A DNA stretch of 8,126 bases from Blautia glucerasea (GCF_020537505.1 NZ_JAJBMO010000046.1:1-8126); one strand, 5' to 3'; shown: positions 1 to 6,241, counted from the stretch's first letter. Notes: generated by a model not told the origin, from the letters alone. Program-made: numbers and translations.

Positions 1-55
1 TGGAAGTGTGGTAACACATGGAGCTGACTGTTACTAATAGGGTGAGGGCTTGACC
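1..55 (+). rRNA. 23S ribosomal RNA, 3' end (partial)
   Basis: The segment matches the conserved 3' end of bacterial 23S rRNA: the GGTAACACATGGAGCTGAC stretch, then the ACTAATAGG element, then GGGCTTGACC, which in the family pairs with the 5' end of the molecule to form helix 1. The gene enters from the left edge and is transcribed rightward. The mature end is placed at the final GACC (about base 55) by analogy with the E. coli end GCTTAACC; the true processing site may differ by a few bases. No 5S rRNA gene follows before the terminator at 142-171. Confidence 0.93.
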
Positions 56-141
56 AATAATCGCAAGGTTAATTAAAAAGATTTTTGACAAATATTCCAC
101 AAGGATGTAACATGTATGTAGTTTTGAAGGTACAGTAAATG

Positions 142-171
142 AGACGGTAGCCATTTGGTTATCGTTTTTTT
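142..171 (+). terminator. Rho-independent terminator closing the rRNA operon
   Basis: An 8-bp stem, CGGTAGCC (145-152) with GGTTATCG (157-164), includes two G-U pairs and has an ATTT loop. It can be lengthened by A-U/G-U pairs at its base and is followed directly by seven T (165-171). It ends the transcript about 90 nt after the 23S gene. Confidence 0.85.
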
Positions 172-348
172 ATTGCCGAAAACCAAACGCACAATTGGGG
201 GAGAATCGAAATGGGAGAGTATATTCACTGAACGAAGAAATCCCATGAGCACTTTTCTGTATATATGATGAACTGCAGATGTTTCGAAAAGTTCTCATTT
301 ATCCCTTGCATTATATGCAGATATGTAGTAAATTAGTATCTACCACGC

Positions 349-373
349 TATAATCACAGAACAAACATTCTGT
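349..373 (+). promoter_or_regulatory. Probable -10 box and start-site dyad of the MATE gene
   Basis: A perfect TATAAT lies at 349-354. The -35 position with 17-bp spacing (326-331, TAGTAA) is poor, and no extended -10 is present. Directly downstream a perfect inverted repeat ACAGAA-N6-TTCTGT (356-373) covers the expected start point near 361, so it could be a repressor operator or a short leader hairpin. The rest of the 172-406 gap holds small dyads such as TGCAT-TAT-ATGCA (307-319), but no gene I can support. Confidence 0.45.
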
Positions 374-406
374 TTTACAGCCTGGAATGAAGGGGGAAAT
401 TGATAA

Positions 407-1819
407 ATGGAAAACACAGTAAGAAAAGGTAGATTCCAGGAGAAATTTCTGGGAGATAAAGCCTTTTACAAGATGGTACTTGCAATCGCAATACCTATTA
501 TGATACAGAATGGTATTACCAATTTTGTCAGCCTTTTGGATAATATTATGATTGGCAGAATTGGTACTGAACAGATGTCTGGGGCGGCAATCGTGAACCA
601 GCTTCTTTTTGTATACAATCTCTGCCTGTTTGGAGGCGTATCTGGGGCAGGAATCTTTACCGCACAGTATGCGGGACAGAAGGATCATGAAGGAGTACGC
701 CAGACATTTCGCTATAAATTGTGGCTGGTAATTGTTCTTACGATCATAACCATATTGATCCTCGCATCCGCAGGAGAAATGCTGATCGGAATGTACCTGA
801 AGGGAGAAGGTAGTGCAGAGGCCCTGGAAGCAACCAGCAGATATGGAATGCAGTATCTTTGGATCATGCTTCTTGGTTTACCGCCGTTTATGATCAGTCA
901 GGTATATTCCAGTACACTTCGTGAGTGCGGAGAAACCGTACAGCCTATGAAGGCAGGTGTTACCGCAGTATTTGTAAACCTGGTATTTAATTATCTTCTG
1001 ATTTATGGTAAATTTGGTTTCCCGGAGCTGGGGGTAAGAGGGGCAGCTGTTGCCACTGTTCTTTCCCGCTATGTGGAGGTTGCCATTGTGATTATCTGGA
1101 CACATACCCATACAGAGAAAATGCCTTTTGCAAAAGGACTTTACAGTACTCTTAAAGTACCAGCGAATCTGACGAAGAAAATTCTGATCAAAGGGACTCC
1201 GTTACTTCTTAATGAGACTCTTTGGGCAGCTGGTATGGCAATCCTTACCCAGTGCTACTCGGTGCGGGGACTGAATGTAGTAGCAGCCCAGAATATTGCC
1301 AATACCATCAATAATGTATTTAATGTAGTGTTTATTGCGTTGGGAGATTCCGTCGCCATTGTGGTTGGTCAGCTTCTTGGAGCTGGTGATATGAAGAAAG
1401 CCAGGGATACAGATAACAAGATGATTGCTTTTTCTGTAATGTGCTGTACGGGTGTGGCACTGGTTATGTTAGTAGTGGCACCATTTTTTCCTAGATTGTA
1501 CAATACCAATCAGGATGCCAGAGAACTGGCGAAATATTTTATTATGATCATGGCAATCTTTATGCCACAGAATGCTTTTCTTCATGCGGCTTATTTCACC
1601 TTGCGCTCCGGTGGAAAAACAATCATCACCTTCCTGTTTGACAGCGTGTTTGTGTGGTGTGTCAGTGTGCCGATCGCATACTGCCTCAGCCGCTTCACAG
1701 GGCTTCATGTGCTGGCTGTTTTTGCCCTGGTACAGGTGGGAGATATTCTGAAATGTATTGTGGGATTTGTGCTGGTTAAAAAGGGCGTGTGGATGCAGAA
1801 TATTGTTTCTGGAAAATAA
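407..1819 (+). CDS. MATE family multidrug/toxin efflux transporter
   Basis: This 470-residue protein is the usual length for a MATE (NorM/MepA-like) exporter and consists almost entirely of hydrophobic segments, consistent with two homologous six-helix halves in the cytoplasmic membrane. The first helix region (residues about 17-45) carries the family-typical pattern with IPIMIQNGITNFVSLLDNIM and the following IGRIG. The second half begins around residue 260, where TPLLLNETLWAAG echoes the first repeat. MATE proteins export cationic drugs, dyes or metabolites using Na+ or H+ gradients; the substrate cannot be read from sequence. The start is fixed by AGGGGGAA (391-398) ahead of ATG at 407. 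The gene appears monocistronic: an rRNA terminator lies upstream and the next gene is convergent. The start-site dyad suggests repression control. The family call is firm; the subfamily is not. Confidence 0.93.
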   Translation: MENTVRKGRFQEKFLGDKAFYKMVLAIAIPIMIQNGITNFVSLLDNIMIGRIGTEQMSGAAIVNQLLFVYNLCLFGGVSGAGIFTAQYAGQKDHEGVRQTFRYKLWLVIVLTIITILILASAGEMLIGMYLKGEGSAEALEATSRYGMQYLWIMLLGLPPFMISQVYSSTLRECGETVQPMKAGVTAVFVNLVFNYLLIYGKFGFPELGVRGAAVATVLSRYVEVAIVIIWTHTHTEKMPFAKGLYSTLKVPANLTKKILIKGTPLLLNETLWAAGMAILTQCYSVRGLNVVAAQNIANTINNVFNVVFIALGDSVAIVVGQLLGAGDMKKARDTDNKMIAFSVMCCTGVALVMLVVAPFFPRLYNTNQDARELAKYFIMIMAIFMPQNAFLHAAYFTLRSGGKTIITFLFDSVFVWCVSVPIAYCLSRFTGLHVLAVFALVQVGDILKCIVGFVLVKKGVWMQNIVSGK

Positions 1820-1886
1820 AAAGATGAAGCGCATGTTCATGATGTAAAAAGACAGAATGAGAATTCTCTTATTTAAAAATAACCAA

Positions 1887-1950
1887 AAAAATGCTTTTCA
1901 TTTATCTAAGTGCAATTTAGAAACTGTGCTGATAAATGGAAAGCATTTTT
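1887..1950. terminator. Bidirectional terminator between convergent genes
   Basis: A 20-nt arm at 1887-1906 is complementary to 1931-1950 with a single G-U pair, across a 24-nt loop. An A-run sits on the left flank and a T-run on the right, so read in either direction the stem ends in a U tract. It lies 67 nt after the MATE stop codon and 3 nt after the stop of the minus-strand regulator, so it can end both transcripts. Confidence 0.8.
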
Positions 1951-1953
1951 GGA

Positions 1954-2928
1954 TTAAAGAGAAATCAATTCCCCAGTCCTTGTCACATCATATCCAGTCT
2001 GTCCCTGAAGAATGGTGCGGAAATCTTCAGACCGTACGATTTCCAGAAGCGCAGAAAAGCCAGGTTGGGAAAGAGATTCTGTTTCCATGACCAGATACAT
2101 AGGAAGGGTTTCCAGTGGAATAAAATCCAGAAGCCCGGACTGGTGTGCGGCATATTCTTCTCCCAGTGCGGCGTCGGCCTTGTGTGTGGCAATTGCTGCA
2201 GCTGTGGAAATATCAGATACCAGTTCCGTATGATATCCGGATACCAGAGCTGGTGAAAGTTTTTCAGAAAAAAGGAACTGATCCAGATAAATTCGCGGTG
2301 TACTTCCTTTTTCACGGTTGGCGATTTTTATGTCCCTACGGAGTAAATCCTTTAGATCTTTCAGGTTCAATGGATTTCCAGCAGAAACATAAAGCCCTAT
2401 GGAATATTCATAAAGGCATAAAAGAGACAGCTGTGTGCCTGGTACAAGGCTTCGGATATGCTCCGGATCCAGGCTTGCACAGGCAATGTGAGCCTTCTTA
2501 AAGTAAAGGGAATAAAGACTGTTGTAGCTGTTCATAAAGGACTGAAGAACAGGAATTCCCAGGGGATGAATGGACATCTGGCTTACCAGAAGTTCAAGAG
2601 CCGGGGAAAACTGGCCGCAAAGGATCAATCCGCTGGAGTGGAGCAGGTAATCTCGTTTCAAAAGAGAGCTCTCAGGAGGCAGCTCTGGAACCTGCAGATT
2701 TCCGCTTACAGAATCTAGTGGGGCTACGTTTCCCTGGATGCCCTGGGCAGGGACCGTATTCCCGGAACCAGTGCGCTCCAGGTATTGTTTCAGCTGCTGT
2801 TCACTGATGCGAAGCTGCTTCCCCACTTTGGAAGAGTACAGTTCACCCCGCTTGATTAGTTCATAGACAGTTGTCTTTTTTATCTGAAGCTTGTCTGCGA
2901 TTTCCTGGGCAGTATATAGTTTATTCAT
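1954..2928 (-). CDS. Molybdate-responsive regulator: HTH plus PBP-like molybdate-binding domain
   Basis: The 324-residue protein has two parts. Residues 1-53 form an excisionase/MerR-type helix-turn-helix (YTAQEIADKLQIKKTTVYEL, then GKQLRISEQQLKQYL) that binds DNA. After a linker rich in P, G and S, residues about 92-315 match the PBP-like domain related to periplasmic molybdate-binding proteins: KKAHIACASLDPE (144-156), VSAGNP (181-186), ANREKGST (203-210), GYHTEL (231-236), DAALGEEYAA (252-261), LLDFIPLE (266-273) and the closing GYDVTRTGE. I chose the ATG at 2928 because GGTGGG sits 5 nt upstream and the HTH fold starts there; an upstream in-frame ATG would add 22 residues lying inside mop. 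The gene overlaps mop by 8 nt, implying translational coupling. Role: inferred sensor of molybdate or tungstate controlling the divergent modABC operon. No signal peptide, so cytoplasmic. Activator or repressor cannot be told. Confidence 0.87.
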   Translation of the reverse strand: MNKLYTAQEIADKLQIKKTTVYELIKRGELYSSKVGKQLRISEQQLKQYLERTGSGNTVPAQGIQGNVAPLDSVSGNLQVPELPPESSLLKRDYLLHSSGLILCGQFSPALELLVSQMSIHPLGIPVLQSFMNSYNSLYSLYFKKAHIACASLDPEHIRSLVPGTQLSLLCLYEYSIGLYVSAGNPLNLKDLKDLLRRDIKIANREKGSTPRIYLDQFLFSEKLSPALVSGYHTELVSDISTAAAIATHKADAALGEEYAAHQSGLLDFIPLETLPMYLVMETESLSQPGFSALLEIVRSEDFRTILQGQTGYDVTRTGELISL

Positions 2929-3133
2929 CAATTCCCACCATAACGTTGGTTGCTTTAATAACTGCATATGCATCAGAGCCGACTTCAAGTCCAAGCTCCT
3001 CTACTGCTGCACAGGAAATAGTAGCGGTAATAATATTTCCGCCTCCGATATCAATTGTGACAATAGAGTTTACAGCACCTTTGTTGATATTGATCACTTT
3101 TCCTTTTAACTGGTTGCGCGCGCTTAATTTCAT
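2921..3133 (-). CDS. mop: Mop-type molybdate-binding protein (molbindin, single TOBE domain)
   Basis: The 70-residue protein begins MKLSARNQLKGKV, the hallmark of the Mop/TOBE family, and continues with the small beta-barrel pattern: NSIVTIDIGGGNIITATI, then LGLEVGSDAYAVIKATNVMV. Stand-alone molbindins of this length bind molybdate or tungstate in the cytoplasm as oligomers, and act as oxyanion stores or buffers. AGAGGA (3141-3146 on the reverse strand) lies 7 nt before the ATG. The stop codon overlaps the start of the downstream regulator gene, so the two are one transcription unit divergent from modABC. It may supply the oxyanion-binding domain that ModC seems to lack, or pass molybdate to the sensor; both ideas are inference. 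Confidence 0.95.
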   Translation of the reverse strand: MKLSARNQLKGKVININKGAVNSIVTIDIGGGNIITATISCAAVEELGLEVGSDAYAVIKATNVMVGIDE

Positions 3134-3158
3134 GTTCGAATCCTCTTTTCTCTATTTT

Positions 3159-3218
3159 TATGAAAATAATTTCTGGTATTGTCTGCAGGGAAAGACAAGG
3201 TTCATGTCCAGAACCTGT
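3159..3218 (-). promoter_or_regulatory. Leader of the mop-regulator mRNA with two overlapping dyads
   Basis: Between the probable mop promoter and its ribosome binding site are two perfect 6-bp inverted repeats. One is TTGTCT (3179-3184) with AGACAA (3193-3198). The other is AGGTTC (3198-3203) with GAACCT (3211-3216), extendable by two pairs past a one-base bulge. They share base 3198, so as RNA hairpins they abut or compete; as DNA they could be operators. It does not resemble a riboswitch I can name. Confidence 0.35.
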
Positions 3219-3229
3219 AGTATTTTCTT

Positions 3230-3258
3230 ATCATAGCATGCAGGATAAAAAATAACAA
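3230..3258 (-). promoter_or_regulatory. Probable promoter of mop and the regulator
   Basis: Read on the minus strand, TTGTTA (3258-3253) is followed after 17 bp by TATGAT (3235-3230). A TGC just upstream of the hexamer gives an extended -10. It would start transcription near 3222, leaving a leader of about 90 nt before mop. Confidence 0.55.
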
Positions 3259-3333
3259 GACAGGCTGACTGTAAAAATATATAAAAAAGTTGGTGAAAAC
3301 TAAAAGAAATTGTATAAATGCTGCATTGGAAAA

Positions 3334-3362
3334 TTGACATTGAAAATCAAATCAAGTATAAT
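3334..3362 (+). promoter_or_regulatory. Promoter of modABC (perfect consensus) with an internal dyad
   Basis: TTGACA (3334-3339) and TATAAT (3357-3362) are separated by exactly 17 bp, a perfect sigma-A consensus, with A/T-rich DNA upstream. Within it lie spaced half-sites: TTGA (3334), TTGA (3340), then TCAA (3347) and TCAA (3352), forming an imperfect dyad from the -35 to the -10. So strong a core promoter would be expected to need a repressor, and this dyad is the natural place for one to bind. Binding by the neighbouring HTH protein is inference. Confidence 0.85.
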
Positions 3363-3370
3363 GAATGAAA

Positions 3371-3400
3371 CCGAACAAAACGCAACAAAACCAAACAAAA
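3371..3400 (+). repeat. Three tandem 10-nt repeats in the modA 5' leader
   Basis: Three consecutive decamers of the form C-(C/G)-(G/C/A)-AACAAAA fill 3371-3400, ending 1 nt before the GGAGG of modA. They occupy most of the predicted 5' untranslated region (start near 3369). The stretch has almost no G or T and would be unstructured as RNA. Confidence 0.8.
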
Positions 3401-3414
3401 TGGAGGCGTGTGAA

Positions 3415-4296
3415 ATGAAAAAGAGAGTTTTTGCAGCATTTATGGCTGGAGTTATGGGCACTATGATGTTCGGAACAACTTTAGTATCCGCTGAGACTCC
3501 AGAACTGAAAGGTGAGGTTTATGCATTTATTGCTGCCAGCCTGAATAACGCTATGGAAGAGCTTCAGAAGAATTTCAATGAGACCTATCCGGATGTTGAG
3601 ATCCTCTACAATGCGGACAGCTCAGGTACACTGCAGACACAGATCGAGGAAGGTGCACGCTGTGATATCTTCTTCTCCGCAGCTACCAAGCAGATGGATG
3701 CCCTTGTGGATGAAGGAATTGCTGACAAAGACACTGTAGTAGATCTTCTTGAGAATAAGGTTGTTCTGATCAAACCAAAGGATGGCGAGACCAAGGTTGC
3801 TGGTTTTGAGAACATTACAGATGCTGCCAACCTTGCACTTGCAGGAGAGGATGTTCCGGTTGGACAGTATTCCCGTGAGATCTTCGAGAATCTTGGAATT
3901 ACAGATGAAGTAAACAAGATGGAGATCAACGAAGGTAAAAACGTTACAGACGTACTTGCATCTGTAAGTGAAGGCAGCAACGAGGTTGGTATCGTTTATG
4001 CAACTGACGCTGCATCTGTAGCAGATTCTGTTGATATTATTGCTGAAGCACCGGCTGGAAGCCTTCAGACACCAGTTCTTTATCCGGTTGGAATGGTAGA
4101 GGATAAAGAAGCAAGTGATGAGGACAGAGCCGCTGCGGAAGCATTTCTTGAGTACCTGCAGTCTGATGAGGCACTTGCAGTATTTGAAAAATATGGATTT
4201 GCAGCTTATGGAACAGATGAGCAGTCTGATGAGGCTGACGCGGCTGAGACGACAGAGGAGACAACCGAGGAAGCTGCTGAAGATACTGTAGAATAA
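3415..4296 (+). CDS. modA: Molybdate ABC transporter substrate-binding protein ModA
   Basis: The 293-residue precursor has a classical signal peptide (MKKR, then a hydrophobic core to about residue 20, ending LVSA at 26, cleavage before E27). The mature part shows ModA landmarks in order: AASL (40-43), the SSG loop (69-71), GARCDIFFSAA (80-90), VPVGQYSREIF (147-157), NVTDVLASVSEG (176-187) and VGIVYATDA (191-199). These positions match the Ser, Ser, Ala, Val and Tyr that hold MoO4 or WO4 in E. coli ModA. The ATG at 3415 is chosen because GGAGG (3402-3406) precedes it and the signal peptide starts there; an in-frame upstream ATG would add a polar, non-signal stretch. Two oddities: there is no lipobox cysteine, although Gram-positive binding proteins are usually lipoproteins, and the protein ends in an acidic tail (about 267-293, 13 Asp/Glu, no Lys or Arg) beyond the usual ModA end. 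It is the first gene of modABC. Confidence 0.95.
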   Translation: MKKRVFAAFMAGVMGTMMFGTTLVSAETPELKGEVYAFIAASLNNAMEELQKNFNETYPDVEILYNADSSGTLQTQIEEGARCDIFFSAATKQMDALVDEGIADKDTVVDLLENKVVLIKPKDGETKVAGFENITDAANLALAGEDVPVGQYSREIFENLGITDEVNKMEINEGKNVTDVLASVSEGSNEVGIVYATDAASVADSVDIIAEAPAGSLQTPVLYPVGMVEDKEASDEDRAAAEAFLEYLQSDEALAVFEKYGFAAYGTDEQSDEADAAETTEETTEEAAEDTVE

Positions 4297-4326
4297 ATTC
4301 GGACGGCCTGACTGTCATAAGAAGTG

Positions 4327-4384
4327 ATGGTTACATATGATTGGATATGGTTATTGTTTACACTGTGGGCAGTAACCATATTCG
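4327..4384 (+). promoter_or_regulatory. Intercistronic hairpin between modA and modB
   Basis: ATATGGTTATT (4345-4355) pairs with AGTAACCATAT (4371-4381) through 11 bp with one G-U, extendable outward by about two pairs, with a 15-nt loop. An upstream copy, ATGGTTAC (4327-4334), is perfectly complementary to GTAACCAT (4372-4379) and can compete for the same right arm. No U tract follows, so it is more likely an mRNA-stability or processing element than a full terminator. It could favour excess ModA over ModB/ModC. Confidence 0.55.
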
Positions 4385-4427
4385 TATCAACAGGAAATGT
4401 TAGATAGAAAGAAAAAAGGACAATAAT

Positions 4428-5123
4428 ATGGGAGAATTTCTCAGTGAGATAAACTGGAGCCCTTTGTGGATTTCCCTGAAAACAGGCGTGGTGGCAACTG
4501 TGATCGCCTTTTTTCTCGGGGTGTTCTGTGCCAGGAAGATCATGAAACTGAAGCCAGGAGCCAGAGCCGTTCTGGATGGAATCCTGACAATGCCTCTTGT
4601 ACTTCCGCCTACAGTCGCTGGCTTTTGTCTGCTTCTGCTTTTCAGTTTGAAACGGCCATTTGGAAGCTTTCTTCTGGAAAATTTTGATATTAAGGTGGTG
4701 CAGACATGGACTGGCTGTGTGATCGCGGCTTCTGTAATTGCTTTTCCTCTGATGTATAGAAATGCCAGGGCTGCTTTTGAGCAGGTAGATGTAAATCTGA
4801 TCTATGCAGGAAGAACTCTTGGAATGAGCGAAGGCCGGATTTTCTGGAAAGTGATCATGCCTGCTGCTGGACCGGGAATTGCTTCCGGTACCGTACTTGC
4901 TTTTGCCCGCGCCATTGGAGAGTATGGTGCGACTTCCATGCTTGCCGGCAACATTCTGGGAAAAACCAGAACCGTTTCCGTGGCTATTGCTTCGGAGACT
5001 GCGGCCGGAAATTTTGATATGGCAGGCTTCTGGGTAGTGGTGATCATTTTGATCTCATTTTTGGTAGTGGCAACGATCAACATTGTTTCCGGAAGAGGAA
5101 TGCAGACCAGAAGGTGGATATAA
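4428..5123 (+). CDS. modB: Molybdate ABC transporter permease ModB
   Basis: The 231-residue integral membrane protein is of typical ModB length and composition. It shows the permease core PLVLPPTVAGF (56-66) and the ABC permease EAA region AGRTLGMSEGRIFWKVIMPA (127-146) followed by GPGIASG, which docks on the ATPase. It then has the molybdate/sulfate permease signature AFARAIGEYGAT (158-169) and a last membrane helix near 202-220. It forms the dimeric oxyanion channel in the cytoplasmic membrane. An AAGGA (4416-4420) lies 7 nt before the ATG. The gap from modA is 131 nt and contains a hairpin, whereas modB and modC overlap by one base, so modB and modC are the tightly coupled pair. Confidence 0.95.
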   Translation: MGEFLSEINWSPLWISLKTGVVATVIAFFLGVFCARKIMKLKPGARAVLDGILTMPLVLPPTVAGFCLLLLFSLKRPFGSFLLENFDIKVVQTWTGCVIAASVIAFPLMYRNARAAFEQVDVNLIYAGRTLGMSEGRIFWKVIMPAAGPGIASGTVLAFARAIGEYGATSMLAGNILGKTRTVSVAIASETAAGNFDMAGFWVVVIILISFLVVATINIVSGRGMQTRRWI

Positions 5124-6175
5124 TGGCAATTGAACTTGATATTCAGAAAAATTTCAAAGGTTTTTCCCTGAATGTGAAATTGAAGGGACAAAATGGAGCC
5201 ATGGGAATCCTTGGTGCTTCCGGAAGCGGAAAGAGTATGACACTTCGCAGCATTGCCGGAATTGAAACCCCGGATTCAGGAAAAATTATTATTAATGGGA
5301 AAACGGTTTTTGATTCCCAGGCGAAGATCAATTTAAAGCCGCAGGAGAGAAGAGTGGGCTATCTGTTTCAGAATTATGCCCTTTTTCCCACTATGACAGT
5401 GGAAAAGAATATTGCCTGTGGTTATCGGGGAAACAAAAGTGAGCTTTCCCAGAAGGTGGCAGATTACATAAAGAGATACCATCTGGAAGGATTGGAGAAG
5501 CATTTGCCTTCCCAGCTTTCCGGCGGTCAGCAGCAGCGTGTGGCCCTTGCACGCATGATGATCGGAGAGCCGGAGGTGATCCTTCTGGATGAGCCTTTTT
5601 CCGCGCTGGATGGTTATCTGAAGGATATTTTGCAGAGAGATATGCAGAATTTTTTAAAGGATTATAAGGGTGATATGATCATGGTGACCCACAGCAGGGA
5701 CGAAGCGTACAAGTTTTGCAGCCAGTTGACTTTGCTGCACAATGGAAAAGAAATCCTCACGGGTGAGACCAGGGAGATCTTCGGGAATCCACAGTATCTG
5801 GAGACTGCCAAGCTTACTGGCTGCAAGAATTTTTCTGCTGTCCAGAAGATGGGCAGTCATGAGCTTTATGCCCTGGATTGGGAGCTGCTGCTTCGTACGG
5901 AGCAGGAAGTGACAGAGGATATTACCCATGTGGGAATCCGGGGGCACTGGATGAGACCAGCAGATGCGGCAGGGGAGAATACCATGGAGGTACAGGTGGA
6001 GGAGTATATTGAGAATACCTTTGAGCACCAGTATCTGATCTGCAATAAGGCAGCGAAGGAGAGTGGAACCTTGTGGTGGATGTGCCAGAAAAAGAATTTC
6101 CAGGAAACACCGCAGGAGAATGTTCCAAAGTATCTGTATTTTCCACCGGAGCATGTGATGCTTTTAAAGAAATAA
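5123..6175 (+). CDS. modC: Molybdate ABC transporter ATP-binding protein ModC
   Basis: The 350-residue protein carries a complete ABC ATPase: Walker A GASGSGKS (31-38), Q-loop LFQNYALFP (Q83), signature LSGGQQQR (132-139), Walker B VILLDEP (152-158) with catalytic E157, D-loop SALD and switch histidine H190 (VTHS). It powers uptake through ModB. The ATG at 5123 overlaps the modB stop (TAATG) with AAGGTGG (5111-5117) 5 nt ahead; a GTG at 5114 would add three residues but has a worse ribosome binding site. The last about 115 residues (from CKNFSAV at 234) take the place of the regulatory Mop/TOBE domain of classical ModC, but I see no SARNQ-like signature there. The region has WMRPAD and a closing FPPEHVMLL typical of a divergent accessory domain. 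Tungstate or sulfate specificity cannot be excluded, but the modA, mop and regulator context argues for molybdate/tungstate. Confidence 0.93.
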   Translation: MAIELDIQKNFKGFSLNVKLKGQNGAMGILGASGSGKSMTLRSIAGIETPDSGKIIINGKTVFDSQAKINLKPQERRVGYLFQNYALFPTMTVEKNIACGYRGNKSELSQKVADYIKRYHLEGLEKHLPSQLSGGQQQRVALARMMIGEPEVILLDEPFSALDGYLKDILQRDMQNFLKDYKGDMIMVTHSRDEAYKFCSQLTLLHNGKEILTGETREIFGNPQYLETAKLTGCKNFSAVQKMGSHELYALDWELLLRTEQEVTEDITHVGIRGHWMRPADAAGENTMEVQVEEYIENTFEHQYLICNKAAKESGTLWWMCQKKNFQETPQENVPKYLYFPPEHVMLLKK

Positions 6176-6181
6176 AAATAT

Positions 6182-6221
6182 AGGGATATGAATGTACTTT
6201 ATATAGTGCTTTCATATCCCT
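6182..6221 (+). terminator. Terminator of the modABC operon
   Basis: AGGGATATGAA (6182-6192) pairs perfectly with TTCATATCCCT (6211-6221). After a single mismatch GTACT pairs with AGTGC, leaving a 6-nt loop, so the helix is about 17 bp. The tail TTACTTATTA is only moderately T-rich. It lies 6 nt after the modC stop codon. Confidence 0.75.
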
Positions 6222-6241
6222 TACTTATTAGATCAATTATA

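Noticed and set aside
85..113. Promoter-like TTGACA-17-TAACAT just after 23S
   Set aside because: The -10 matches only 4 of 6 and a terminator lies about 30 nt downstream with no gene between, so it is not listed as a working promoter.
211..231. Six-codon ORF (MGEYIH) after GGGGGAG, a possible leader peptide
   Set aside because: Too short to judge, no promoter, and no link to the MATE promoter that lies downstream of it.
1983..2718. Several plus- and minus-strand open frames inside the regulator gene
   Set aside because: They overlap a gene with clear HTH and PBP-like domains and show no domain patterns of their own.
2929..2994. Upstream ATG extending the regulator by 22 residues
   Set aside because: The extension lies within mop, is not part of the HTH fold, and the ATG at 2928 has the better ribosome binding site.
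3310..3414. Upstream in-frame extension of modA
   Set aside because: It would start before the promoter's own -10 box and hide the signal peptide; GGAGG precedes the ATG at 3415.
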